Assembly (NCBI GenBank): GCA_015163845.1
Contig: JAAOII010000053.1
Location: forward strand, 1-13,587
Source: Candidatus Portiera sp.
GTDB taxonomy: Bacteria; Pseudomonadota; Gammaproteobacteria; CBDBNL01; JAAOII01
Direction of reading: 5' to 3'
DNA length: 13,587 nt
In this document: in pieces, positions 1 to 7,042 of the stretch
Numbering within the stretch: position 1 is the first letter of the stretch
Layout: every line of letters begins with the position of its first letter
Program-made: the position numbers and the translations under genes
Notes under the pieces: model-generated
What the model was told of the DNA's origin: nothing
The model's database searches: none
The model's input: the letters and a program-made list of their open reading frames with translations, nothing else

Positions 1-1
1 G

Positions 2-361
2 TGGCGGAGCGACAAGAAGTCGGATTCAGATAGACGTCGTCACAGACGTGGCGGTAGACCAGGAGGTCGCGATGGTGGCTATAGAGGTTCCTCAAGAAGA
101 AGACATAGCAGTAGTGGCGGACGTCGTCGGCCTAATAATCGCAGATCAAGTGATGGAAGATCAAGTGATGGAAGGTCAAGTGATAGAAGACCAAGCGATA
201 GAAGATCAAGCGATAGAAGATCAAGCGATAGAAGACCACCAAGTGATCGTAGGTCAAGTGATGGAGGAGAACGCAGTAGCTATAGTAGTAGCGGAGGAGA
301 TAGAGATCGCAATGGCTATAGAGGCAGGCCATCTGGCAACTCTAGACGCAGAGAATCCTGA
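2..361 (+). CDS. C-terminal tail of a DEAD-box RNA helicase, probably RhlB-like (5' part outside window)
   Basis: The frame starting at base 2 is open from the window edge to a TGA at 359-361 and encodes about 119 residues with no start codon needed. The peptide is very rich in Arg, Ser, Gly and Asp. It begins WRSDKKSDSDRRRHRRGG, contains RGG-like and RS-like stretches, then a run of RSSDG/RSSDR/RPSDR pentapeptides, and ends SRRRES. Such basic disordered tails follow the two RecA domains of many bacterial DEAD-box RNA helicases, where they bind RNA or partners. No helicase motif lies inside the window, so the family call rests on composition and on position just before trxA and rho. In E. coli rhlB neighbours trxA-rho, although there it is divergent. 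The stop is 19 bp before the trxA ATG, so co-transcription is likely. Another basic RNA-binding protein remains possible. Confidence 0.6.
   Translation, partial: WRSDKKSDSDRRRHRRGGRPGGRDGGYRGSSRRRHSSSGGRRRPNNRRSSDGRSSDGRSSDRRPSDRRSSDRRSSDRRPPSDRRSSDGGERSSYSSSGGDRDRNGYRGRPSGNSRRRES
143..265 (+). repeat. 15-bp tandem repeat (about 8 units) coding the RS-rich helicase tail
   Basis: Units of 15 bp, consensus AGATCAAGYGATRGA, run in register with the helicase-tail frame. They give RSSDG, RSSDG, RSSDR, RPSDR, RSSDR, RSSDR, RPPSDR (one extra codon) and RSSDG. Because the unit is a whole number of codons, copy-number change alters tail length without a frameshift. The same run read in the next frame gives a repetitive acidic peptide that is a shadow. 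Confidence 0.85.
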
Positions 362-380
362 GACAAATAATCTATAAAGA

Positions 381-704
381 ATGAGTAACGTTAAAAATAT
401 TGATATAGCAGAGTTCAATGCAGCCATAGAAGAAGGCAATGAACTCGCATTGGTAGATTTTTATGCTGATTGGTGTGGTCCATGCAAAATCATCGCACCA
501 ATAGTCGAAGAACTATCCATGGAATATGCTAACAAGTTAAATTTCTATAAGCTTGATATTGATGCTAATGGAGAAGTGGCACAGAAATATGGTGTGCGTG
601 GCATACCTACTATAATTATATTTGCCGCAGGTAAAACTAAGGACACCTTAGTTGGTGCTGTTAGTAAAGAAAAGCTGGTAAAGTTTATAGAAAAGAATCT
701 CTAA
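381..704 (+). CDS. trxA: Thioredoxin TrxA
   Basis: This cytoplasmic dithiol-disulfide oxidoreductase reduces protein disulfides and is itself recycled by thioredoxin reductase and NADPH. At 107 residues it is the normal single-domain thioredoxin length. The active site WCGPC lies at residues 31-35, with redox cysteines C32 and C35. The buried Asp is D26, and the cis-proline is P76 in GIPT. All these positions match E. coli thioredoxin 1. No good ribosome binding site is visible, since AAAGA abuts the ATG directly. The helicase stop lies 19 bp upstream, so translation may depend on coupling. A 147-bp leader separates trxA from rho downstream, the same trxA-then-rho order as in enterobacteria. 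There is no signal peptide and no added domain. Confidence 0.97.
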   Translation: MSNVKNIDIAEFNAAIEEGNELALVDFYADWCGPCKIIAPIVEELSMEYANKLNFYKLDIDANGEVAQKYGVRGIPTIIIFAAGKTKDTLVGAVSKEKLVKFIEKNL

Positions 705-766
705 TCAAATCTGCGCTAGATCTATAAGCAAGTATTTAGCCAATTAGTTAGGTAGTTTAATCTATC

Positions 767-812
767 TATAAAGAGGAATTTATAAAGGAGGATATATTTG
801 AGGGATATATTT
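767..812 (+). repeat. Stacked short tandem repeats in the rho leader
   Basis: Two tandem duplications lie end to end. TATAAAGAGGAATT at 767-780 is followed by the near-copy TATAAAGGAGGATA at 781-794. AGGATATATTTG at 789-800 is followed by AGGGATATATTT at 801-812. Each copy carries a purine-rich AGG run, so the duplications have produced several Shine-Dalgarno-like sequences in a row ahead of rho. Confidence 0.7.
786..791 (+). promoter_or_regulatory. Strong Shine-Dalgarno site ahead of the mini-ORF, not ahead of rho
   Basis: AGGAGG, preceded by AA, lies 6 nt before a TTG codon at 798-800. It is the best Shine-Dalgarno match in the window. It is about 60 nt from the rho ATG, too far to serve rho directly. 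The nearer AAGGAG at 828-833 is 18 nt from the rho ATG, which is also long. Confidence 0.5.
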
Positions 813-842
813 ATGGAAAAATTGCATAAGGAGTGCAATTAA
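798..842 (+). CDS. Possible leader peptide (mini-ORF) upstream of and in frame with rho
   Basis: TTG at 798 opens a 14-codon frame (M/L-RDIFMEKLHKECN) that stops at TAA 840-842. An internal ATG at 813 has its own GAGGG 8 nt upstream and would give a 9-residue peptide. The frame is the same as rho, and only three codons (ATA AAA ATT) separate its stop from the rho ATG at 852. E. coli rho also has a short leader ORF (rhoL), but this peptide shows no similarity to the RhoL sequence I recall. It may be a translated leader that controls rho by coupling, or a former N-terminal extension now cut off by the TAA. Coding status is unproven because the peptide is short and the region is repetitive. Confidence 0.35.
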   Translation: MRDIFMEKLHKECN

Positions 843-851
843 ATAAAAATT

Positions 852-2138
852 ATGATACACATTAAAGAACTAAGAGGAAAAACAATTCAAGAGCTTCTAC
901 CCTATTCCAAGGATGAAGGTCTTAAAGACAAACTAAGCCGTTCCAAGAAGCAGGATATTATCTTCCACATACTGAAAGATGCGGCTAGCAAGGGAGAAGA
1001 GATAAAAGGTGAGGGGACTCTTGAAATAGTCCAAAATAATTATGGCTTCTTACGTTCTCGTGAGAGTTCTTATTTAGCTGGCTCGGATGATATTTATGTT
1101 TCGCCAGGCCAAGTTAAGAAGTTCAAATTACGCACAGGTGATACTATAGTAGGTAGCATAAATACACCCAAGCAAAGTGAGAGATACCTATCGCTTAATC
1201 ACATTGACACTGTAAATGGCGAGACCTTGGAAGAGGCACAAAATAAAATATTATATGAGAACCTTACGCCGGTCTTCCCAGATGAGAAGTTTACTTTGGA
1301 GCTCCCGAACAAAGGCAAGGCAAAAGGAACTAACGTAATCACTCGGTTAATTGACATATTAAGTCCCATAGGAAAGGGGCAAAGGGGCTTGATAGTATCA
1401 CCACCTAAAGCAGGTAAAACCGAATTGCTCAAGAGCGTAGCTCACGCGATAGAGGCGAATCATCCTGATTGTGTGCTAATAGTTTTATTGATTGATGAAC
1501 GTCCAGAAGAAGTAACAGATATGCAAAGATCTGTCAGTGGCGAAGTAGTTGCCAGCACTTTTGATGAGCCACAATTACGTCATGTCCAAGTGAGTGAGAT
1601 GATAATCAACAAGGCAAAGAGATTGGTTGAGCATAAAAAAGACGTTGTCATATTACTGGATTCAATTACCCGTTTAGCGCGTGCCTATAATACAGTGGCA
1701 CCCTCATCCGGTAAAGTTCTTACTGGTGGTGTGGACTCCAATGCTTTGGAGAAACCTAAGAGATTTTTTGGTGCTGCTCGTAATCTTGAGAAATCTGGTA
1801 GCTTGACTATTATCGCCACTGCTTTAGTGGATACTGGATCCAAGATGGATGAGGTGATCTATGAAGAGTTTAAGGGAACTGGTAATATGGAGCTACACTT
1901 AGAACGTTCTATAGCGGAAAAGAGAATATTCCCAGCAATCAATATTCGCCGTTCTGGCACTCGCAGAGACGACTTGTTAGTATCAAAAGAAGAACAACAG
2001 ATGATGTGGATTATCCGCAGGTTCCTATCTACTATGGAAGATGTGGCGGCAATAGAGTTCCTCATTAAGAAGATGAAAGAAACAGAGAGTAATAAACTCT
2101 TCTTGGAACTCCTGAAAAAGAACAGTTTAGACAAGTAA
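852..2138 (+). CDS. rho: Transcription termination factor Rho
   Basis: Rho is a hexameric RNA-dependent ATPase and helicase that loads on C-rich nascent RNA and terminates transcription. The 428 residues compare with 419 in E. coli, and the similarity runs the whole length. The N-terminal domain carries the KKQDIIFHILK helix at 32-42, and the primary RNA site has aromatic Y64 and F66 in NYGFLRS. The P-loop PPKAGKT is at 184-190. LLIDERPEE, with the catalytic Glu E216, is at 212-220, and Walker B DVVILLD is at 264-270. The Q-loop region LTGGVDSNAL is at 290-299, and the R-loop and C-terminal region DTGSKMDEVIYEEFKGTGNM is intact. The chosen ATG matches the usual Rho N-terminus (MIHIKELRG versus MNLTELKN). 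The gene lacks a well-placed ribosome binding site of its own and follows an in-frame mini-ORF. It converges on hemY. Confidence 0.98.
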   Translation: MIHIKELRGKTIQELLPYSKDEGLKDKLSRSKKQDIIFHILKDAASKGEEIKGEGTLEIVQNNYGFLRSRESSYLAGSDDIYVSPGQVKKFKLRTGDTIVGSINTPKQSERYLSLNHIDTVNGETLEEAQNKILYENLTPVFPDEKFTLELPNKGKAKGTNVITRLIDILSPIGKGQRGLIVSPPKAGKTELLKSVAHAIEANHPDCVLIVLLIDERPEEVTDMQRSVSGEVVASTFDEPQLRHVQVSEMIINKAKRLVEHKKDVVILLDSITRLARAYNTVAPSSGKVLTGGVDSNALEKPKRFFGAARNLEKSGSLTIIATALVDTGSKMDEVIYEEFKGTGNMELHLERSIAEKRIFPAINIRRSGTRRDDLLVSKEEQQMMWIIRRFLSTMEDVAAIEFLIKKMKETESNKLFLELLKKNSLDK

Positions 2139-2150
2139 GATAAGTTTATA

Positions 2151-2174
2151 CAAGCTTACACAATCTTACACAAG
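2151..2174 (+). repeat. 10-bp tandem repeat just after rho
   Basis: CAAGCTTACA at 2151-2160 and CAATCTTACA at 2161-2170 are adjacent near-copies, and CAAG at 2171-2174 begins a third. They lie 12 bp beyond the rho stop. I see no stable GC-rich hairpin followed by T residues here. Confidence 0.6.
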
Positions 2175-2179
2175 TAGCA

Positions 2180-2247
2180 TCTAACTTTACTTAGTTGTTT
2201 TTGGGTTTGTTGGGGGGATTGAGGCAGACCACAAAATTTGATAGGTC
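2180..2247 (-). pseudogene. Partial duplicate of the hemY 3' end between rho and hemY
   Basis: Bases 2180-2207 are identical to 2263-2290, which span the hemY stop codon and its last codons. The next ~40 bp are a diverged copy of the coding sequence upstream of that. Read on the minus strand in the hemY frame, 2190-2246 encodes TYQILWSASIPPTNPKTTK and then TAA (2187-2189). The true HemY end is AYEILRSVYTNPKTTK and TAA. The copy is offset by 83 bp, has no start codon, and is a remnant of a 3'-end duplication rather than a gene. Confidence 0.7.
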
Positions 2248-2269
2248 TCATTTGTAAGTAGTTCTAACT

Positions 2270-3469
2270 TTACTTAGTTGTTTTTGGGTTGGTGTAGACA
2301 GAACGCAAAATTTCATAGGCCTTTTGCTGGTCGCTAGTATTATTGCTTTCTTCTAATATCCTGGCATAACTCATTCTATCCTCTATAGAGGCATCAGAGT
2401 GACTGTGCAATAATTGCTCATAATATCCTCGTGCTTTTGCTGGAATCCTATTGTTTTGACTAAGCCGGGCTAAGGCCGCCAGCAGTTCTTTATCCGCAGG
2501 ATGGCTTTTTATGAAGTCCTCCAAAAACTTGAGTTGTTGCAAGGGTATATTTGATTTGATTTGCTTATAAGAATTTGCTAGAGACCCATGATAATTTCTG
2601 TTCATCTCATTTTGTAAAAACTCTAGTGCCTCACTCTCATTGTTATTACGTCCAAGTGCTCTAGCATAGGTTGCAGTAACTTCGGGATTACTCTTGATAT
2701 TCTTATCTATAGAGGACCATAGTTTTTTTATACCACCAAGGTCACTTGCATTGTTGAAGAAAATCACTATTACCTCAATATTGTCTTTTTGCTGGTTAGC
2801 ACATTTACCTAATAACTCTCCCAGTTCTTGCCAGCGTTTATCTTGAATGTAAATATCTTTGAGCATAGAAAATATGGCATTCTCATTTTTTGCATTATTG
2901 CTATGGGGTTGGAGTAACTTCAATGCTCGGGTGTTTTTATTCTGCTCCTGGTAGGCACGTGCCATTAGAATATCTGTTGCTTTGTTAATTTGAGTGTTTG
3001 ATAAACCATCTATGGATTCTTTAGCAGTGCTATCTTTAATTTTTTGGCAGATATCCAACAGCTTGTCATAGCGGCCATTTTTAAGAAATGCTTCAGCATG
3101 GATAAGCATCATTTCAATGCTATTATTATCGCTGAAAATACTTTTACTATTCTCGGCTATGCTACTATAATCGCCGCTGATTAATTGCAATAGACCGCGT
3201 CTAATTTGATTATGAGCTAGACGATTTTTTCTCTTGAGCAATCCGTTTCTGATTTGCTTGGGCAAGAGCACCCCAGATCTTAGAACAAGATATACTAACC
3301 AACTGATCAATAAGACGCAAGCAAAGATAAATATTCCTGCCCATAAAGTGGTTTCTATACTAATACTGCGAAAGGAAATTAATATGTATCCTGGTTCCTG
3401 AGCTATCCATTCACCCAAAATTGCACCGACAATAACTAGTAAAGATATAAAGATTATTAGACGCAGCAT
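2270..3469 (-). CDS. hemY: HemY family inner-membrane TPR protein
   Basis: The N-terminal HemY region is recognisable. There is a hydrophobic segment at residues ~2-22, then the conserved EPGYILISF at 25-33 and SIETTLW at 37-43, and a second membrane segment at ~44-63. A basic stretch follows, and the rest (to residue 399) is a helical TPR-like domain, with motifs such as LMARAYQEQNKNTRALKLL and ALARLSQNNRIPAKARGYYEQLL. The protein is expected to sit in the inner membrane. E. coli HemY (398 aa) has the same size and plan. Despite its name it is not the Bacillus protoporphyrinogen oxidase HemY, and its exact role is not settled. It is the last gene of folD-cysS-hemX-hemY, 76 bp after hemX. No strong ribosome site is seen. 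Its 3' end has been partially duplicated downstream, toward rho. Confidence 0.88.
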   Translation of the reverse strand: MLRLIIFISLLVIVGAILGEWIAQEPGYILISFRSISIETTLWAGIFIFACVLLISWLVYLVLRSGVLLPKQIRNGLLKRKNRLAHNQIRRGLLQLISGDYSSIAENSKSIFSDNNSIEMMLIHAEAFLKNGRYDKLLDICQKIKDSTAKESIDGLSNTQINKATDILMARAYQEQNKNTRALKLLQPHSNNAKNENAIFSMLKDIYIQDKRWQELGELLGKCANQQKDNIEVIVIFFNNASDLGGIKKLWSSIDKNIKSNPEVTATYARALGRNNNESEALEFLQNEMNRNYHGSLANSYKQIKSNIPLQQLKFLEDFIKSHPADKELLAALARLSQNNRIPAKARGYYEQLLHSHSDASIEDRMSYARILEESNNTSDQQKAYEILRSVYTNPKTTK

Positions 3470-3502
3470 ATAACTAATAGTTCAGCAGTCCTGAAAGGTG
3501 CC

Positions 3503-3529
3503 CAAGATATCTAAGATATCCAAGCTATC
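3503..3529 (-). repeat. 9-bp tandem repeat in the hemX-hemY gap
   Basis: Three adjacent units read CAAGATATC, TAAGATATC and CAAGCTATC on the plus strand. A decayed fourth (CCAGCAATG) follows. They fill much of the 76-bp spacer between the hemX stop and the hemY start, so this gap too appears to have grown by tandem duplication. Confidence 0.65.
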
Positions 3530-3545
3530 CCAGCAATGGATAGTA

Positions 3546-4658
3546 TTAAGAACGAGAGAAGAACTCATAACTTGTTAAAGCGGGTAGTTCTTTAGGTAGA
3601 ATATCTGCCCCAATTAATTGATCGATTAAATCCACCATACGATTTCTTTCCAGTCCCTCAACAAAAAGCTTGAGGATATCCTCTTTTAGATCTTCTAAAA
3701 TTGCATAGTATAAGTCGCCATCGCCTTTAATTAGTGCAAACTTGGCTTGATTCAGCATTAATGAAATCGAACTTAAAGTTAGTTCACGCTTATCTTGAGT
3801 CAGGATTTGGCTTGGTTCTGAATCTCGGCTAATGCGGATATAGTTACTGATTCTGCTGACAAATTTCTGCCAAAATTGTGGCCCTGACAGTTTGTCCGCT
3901 TGCAAAGAATTACTTTCTTCGTCGCTAGCTATTTCATCGTAGAAGCTGCTTTTAAATTTAAGATCATTGATTAAGACGCCCTCTATAATATTAATATCTT
4001 GATAGATATTGGCAAGATTAATAGTTGATAATGCTTTGTAGCTTCTTATATCTTGATCCACCAATTGTAGAAGTTGTGCTGGTCTATCTCCGACTGGCAC
4101 TGAGAGCAGCAATTGTTCAACCTGTTGTAAGAGATAACTGATGCTTGTTGGTCTAGTCCCCAAGACCCTCTCTTGTTCTGCCAAGAATAATAGCTGGCTA
4201 AGTTGTATCTGCCATAATTCACGGGGCTTTATTTGTTGTTGGATAAGAGGTATTTGCTGCTGCAATAACTCAGATGCTTCTCCGAGTTGTTCTAGTTGTT
4301 TTTTTTCTGCAATAGCACTCTTGTGTAGTTCATCATATTTGCGGGTTAATTCTTCCGTGGTAGCAACTTGTGTCTCTTGTAGTTGTTTAAGTTGTTGGGT
4401 GTTTTGCGAAGTGCTAGCTTTATTTGTTCCTATTAGTAGTTGATTGACCAAATAGGTTTTGTAATAAAGATACCCCAAGCCACCGACTATAGCTATTACT
4501 ATAGTATAAGCAATAAAATGCTTGAGCAAGTTTGAGGACTTAGCTGGTTGGGTTTTAATTAGTTGGGTTTTACTGCTAGCCGAGCTGTTAGCTGTAGCCG
4601 CAGATGAGTTCTGCTTGCTATCCCGACTATCTTTTTGATCTTTTTGATTTTGCGACAT
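3546..4658 (-). CDS. hemX: HemX family membrane-anchored protein
   Basis: At 370 residues it is close to E. coli HemX (about 390). A short hydrophilic cytoplasmic leader (1-46) is rich in Ser, Asn, Gln, Lys and Asp. One membrane segment follows at ~48-66 (FIAYTIVIAIVGGLGYLYY). A Gln- and Glu-rich probable coiled coil runs over ~83-145, followed by the family's helical domain (LSQLLFLAEQERVL... YLLQQVEQLL; residues ~150-180). HemX proteins were annotated as uroporphyrinogen III methyltransferase-like because of their location in hemCDXY operons, but this one has no SAM-binding methyltransferase motifs, so catalysis should not be assumed. Here hemX follows cysS by 7 bp and precedes hemY, with no hemC or hemD nearby. 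The ribosome site is weak (GAG 4 nt upstream). The low-complexity leader is the least conserved part. Confidence 0.88.
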   Translation of the reverse strand: MSQNQKDQKDSRDSKQNSSAATANSSASSKTQLIKTQPAKSSNLLKHFIAYTIVIAIVGGLGYLYYKTYLVNQLLIGTNKASTSQNTQQLKQLQETQVATTEELTRKYDELHKSAIAEKKQLEQLGEASELLQQQIPLIQQQIKPRELWQIQLSQLLFLAEQERVLGTRPTSISYLLQQVEQLLLSVPVGDRPAQLLQLVDQDIRSYKALSTINLANIYQDINIIEGVLINDLKFKSSFYDEIASDEESNSLQADKLSGPQFWQKFVSRISNYIRISRDSEPSQILTQDKRELTLSSISLMLNQAKFALIKGDGDLYYAILEDLKEDILKLFVEGLERNRMVDLIDQLIGADILPKELPALTSYEFFSRS

Positions 4659-4665
4659 ACTCTAA

Positions 4666-6066
4666 TTATAGAACATTCTTAGTGATATGCCACTTGATTC
4701 CCTGTGGTGTATCATCCAACGCAACACCTAGTTTACTCAGTTGTTCTCTTATGAGATCACTCTTATCCCAGTTCTTTTCTTTTCTCGCTAGTTCGCGTTG
4801 GCTAATCAATTCCTCTATCTTATTAATTGCCTCTTCATCCATCTGATTATTACTGGCACCGCCTTGTCGTAAAAATGACTGAGGGTCATTGCTTAATATT
4901 CCAAGGGTGCTGGCACATTTATATAGAGAGACGAGAGCTCGTGGTTCTTGGTTTTTATTAATGATATGCACTAGCTCAAATAAAATTGCCAAAGCAAGAG
5001 GAGTATTGAAGTCGTCATCCATCGCAGCGTAAAACTTTTGTTCATGTTCTTCTAGGCCATCCATCCCGTCTTGCATGTTAGGTTTTGGATGATCGGCTAC
5101 AGCTCGGTAGATACTTGCTAAGGAGTTCTGTGCCTGTTGCATTGCTGCTTCGGAAAAATCTATTTTGCTCCGATAATGAGAACTCAATATAAAGTATTTG
5201 ATGACTTCGGCATCATACTTTTCTAGTAGATCGCGGATAGTTATAAAGTTATTGAGTGACTTGGACATTTTCTTGCCGTTAATCATTAGATGTCCTACAT
5301 GCATCCAGTAATTAGCTAAGTCATCATTTTGCGCCGCTTCTGATTGCGCTATTTCATTCTCATGATGTGGGAAGATCAAATCTCGTCCGCCACCATGGAT
5401 GTCTATGCCCGAGCCCAAGCAGCAACGCACCATTGCCGAGCATTCAATATGCCAGCCAGGTCGTCCTTTGCCCCAAGGAGATTCCCAATGGGGTTCATTC
5501 TCTTTGGCTGCCTTCCACAATACGAAATCCAAGGGATCTTCTTTGCTAGCATCTTCTTCAATTCTAACTCCTGTCCTTAGCTCATCTAACTTTTTGTTGC
5601 TGAGTTTGCCATAGTCCTTAAAGTTGCGTATGCGATAGCACAAGTCACCTTTGCTGGTCTGGTAGGTCATTTCTGCTTGTTCTAAATTCTTGATCAAACC
5701 AATCATTTCCTTAACATAGGATGTAGCCCGCGGTTCAAAGTCGGGTTCTATGATCTGCATTGCTTTGAAGTCCTCATGCATTGCATCACTATATTTACGG
5801 CTAATGCTTAAGAAGTCCGTGTTCTCCTCTTGAGCTCGCTTTATAATTTTATCGTCTATGTCGGTTATGTTGCGGACATAAGTTACTTCATAGTTGGACT
5901 GGCGAAGATAACGTACAATCAAGTCAAAATTAACCACCACTCTTAAGTGCCCGATATGACATAAGTCATAGGAAGTTATACCGCACACATATAACAATAC
6001 TTTATTGGGGGTGATGCTCTGGAACTTCTCCTTTTTATCGCTTAGGGTGTTGTATAGATGAATCAT
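4666..6066 (-). CDS. cysS: Cysteinyl-tRNA synthetase
   Basis: This class I aminoacyl-tRNA synthetase charges tRNA-Cys with cysteine using ATP. It has 466 residues against 461 in E. coli, with all key residues present. The zinc ligands are C28 (CGIT), C209 (ECSAM), H234 and E238 (PHHENE). The HIGH motif is H37-IGH40, and KMSKS is at 266-270. Numbering is the same as in E. coli through residue 270. The C-terminal anticodon-binding and helical region is present (FYAAMDDDFNTPLALA and after), ending KWHITKNVL. The ATG overlaps the folD stop by 4 bp (ATGA), which indicates translational coupling, and hemX starts 7 bp downstream. Nothing is truncated. Confidence 0.98.
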   Translation of the reverse strand: MIHLYNTLSDKKEKFQSITPNKVLLYVCGITSYDLCHIGHLRVVVNFDLIVRYLRQSNYEVTYVRNITDIDDKIIKRAQEENTDFLSISRKYSDAMHEDFKAMQIIEPDFEPRATSYVKEMIGLIKNLEQAEMTYQTSKGDLCYRIRNFKDYGKLSNKKLDELRTGVRIEEDASKEDPLDFVLWKAAKENEPHWESPWGKGRPGWHIECSAMVRCCLGSGIDIHGGGRDLIFPHHENEIAQSEAAQNDDLANYWMHVGHLMINGKKMSKSLNNFITIRDLLEKYDAEVIKYFILSSHYRSKIDFSEAAMQQAQNSLASIYRAVADHPKPNMQDGMDGLEEHEQKFYAAMDDDFNTPLALAILFELVHIINKNQEPRALVSLYKCASTLGILSNDPQSFLRQGGASNNQMDEEAINKIEELISQRELARKEKNWDKSDLIREQLSKLGVALDDTPQGIKWHITKNVL

Positions 6067-6956
6067 ACTATTTTCAAACTCACTTTAGCTGCCTTAACAC
6101 AATTCTCCATGAGCATGGCTATGGTCATAGGACCAACTCCGCCGGGAACTGGAGTTATTGCCTTGACAATAGGCAGCAAAGCATCAAAATCAGCATCCCC
6201 TTGCAGTTTGCCACTTGGTTCCATACGATTCATTCCAACATCTATGACAACTGCACCTGGCTTAACCCAATCAGAGTTTATAAGATTGGGAACTCCAGCA
6301 GCGCTTACAATTAAATCTGCTTGCTTGGTTATTTTGTGAGGGCTCTTACTATTGGAATGGACCATTGATATGGAAGCATTCCCTTTGAGTAAGAGTAGCA
6401 TTGCCAAGGGCTTGCCAACTATGTTGGAGCGTCCAACTATGGCAACATTAGAACCATGTAATTCAAAGCCAATCTTTTGCAGTAACCTATAACATCCGAG
6501 AGGAGTGCAAGGCACAAATGATTTGGTGGTATTGTTGAGATACAAGGATGCTATGTTTTGTGGATGAAATCCATCAACATCCTTATATTGGTTTATAGCA
6601 CTGATAATTTTATTATTGTCAATATGATCTGGCAGAGGTAGCTGCACTAATATGCCATGATTTTCTTTTTCTTTATTAAGCTCATTGACTAAAGCAAGAA
6701 GTTCTTTCTCGGATGTTAGTGCGGGTAATTTATATAGCTGGGATGTTATACCGACTTTAGCACAGGTCTTAATCTTATTGGCAACATATATGTGGCTGGC
6801 AGGATCTGCACCAACTATTACCACTGATAGTTTTGGTGAAATATTATGCTTTGCCTGCATTATCGCTACTTGCTGGCTAACTTCCTCTAGATACTTAGAG
6901 GCAATTTCCTTGCCAGGAATAATTTTGTCGCGAATATGAAAAAATTCCTTATTCAT
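6063..6956 (-). CDS. folD: Bifunctional methylenetetrahydrofolate dehydrogenase / methenyltetrahydrofolate cyclohydrolase FolD
   Basis: FolD interconverts 5,10-methylene-, 5,10-methenyl- and 10-formyl-tetrahydrofolate in the cytoplasm, supplying one-carbon units for purines and formyl-Met-tRNA. It has 297 residues, slightly longer than E. coli (288) because of about eight extra N-terminal residues (MNKEFFHI). The substrate motif is DPASHIYVANK, with Y57 and catalytic K61. VQLPLP is at 104-109, and KDVDGFHPQN at 125-134 includes D128. PCTPLG is at 149-154. The NADP-binding GRSNIVGKP is at 175-183, and TPVPGGVGPMT is at 268-278. It is probably first in folD-cysS-hemX-hemY and is divergent from pgeF. 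A poor ribosome site precedes it. A palindrome ~60 bp upstream contains a TATAAT on this strand. Confidence 0.97.
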   Translation of the reverse strand: MNKEFFHIRDKIIPGKEIASKYLEEVSQQVAIMQAKHNISPKLSVVIVGADPASHIYVANKIKTCAKVGITSQLYKLPALTSEKELLALVNELNKEKENHGILVQLPLPDHIDNNKIISAINQYKDVDGFHPQNIASLYLNNTTKSFVPCTPLGCYRLLQKIGFELHGSNVAIVGRSNIVGKPLAMLLLLKGNASISMVHSNSKSPHKITKQADLIVSAAGVPNLINSDWVKPGAVVIDVGMNRMEPSGKLQGDADFDALLPIVKAITPVPGGVGPMTIAMLMENCVKAAKVSLKIV

Positions 6957-6985
6957 CTTAATGATTCTTAATAGTTTTAGTTTGT

Positions 6986-7006
6986 TGATTGCTTATTGCT
7001 TATTGC
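6986..7006 (+). repeat. 7-bp tandem repeat in the folD-pgeF divergent gap
   Basis: TGATTGC, TTATTGC and TTATTGC are three adjacent units. They lie between the folD start and the palindromic promoter-like element, in what would be the folD 5' untranslated region or the upstream part of the pgeF promoter. Confidence 0.6.
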
Positions 7007-7016
7007 TAATACTTAT

Positions 7017-7036
7017 ATTATAGAACATTCTATAAT
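7017..7036. promoter_or_regulatory. Palindrome carrying back-to-back TATAAT elements between folD and pgeF
   Basis: ATTATAGAA and TTCTATAAT form a perfect 9-bp inverted repeat around a CA spacer. The outer part of each arm reads TATAAT on the outward strand: plus strand at 7031-7036 toward pgeF, minus strand at 7022-7017 toward folD. It may be a divergent pair of -10 boxes or a dimeric repressor site. Neither direction has a good -35 at 17 bp. If the plus-strand box is used, transcription would begin at about the pgeF ATG (7043). Confidence 0.4.
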
Positions 7037-7042
7037 CTATAT

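Noticed and set aside
48..377. Plus-strand 109-codon ATG frame with repeated IEDQ/MEDQ peptides
   Set aside because: It is a shadow of the basic Arg/Ser tail frame starting at base 2. Its acidic repeats come from the same 15-bp units, and it matches no known protein type.
744..772. Sigma-70 promoter for rho (TTAGTT, 17 bp, TATAAA)
   Set aside because: The -35 matches consensus at only two positions, and the region is repetitive and AT-rich, so I do not call it.
2221..2250. Rho-independent terminator between rho and hemY (AGACC/GGTCT)
   Set aside because: The stem is only five pairs with a 13-nt loop and no T run. No convincing intrinsic terminator was found in the window.
4665..4679. 15-bp match between the cysS 3' end and the folD-pgeF palindrome (7017-7031)
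   Set aside because: The match is AT-rich, lies within cysS coding sequence and lacks the second palindrome arm. A chance match of this length is plausible in 13.6 kb.
4604..4846. Plus-strand Ser/Leu-rich frame opposite cysS and hemX
   Set aside because: It is antisense to the well-supported ends of cysS and hemX. Its hydrophobic composition reflects the complementary strand.
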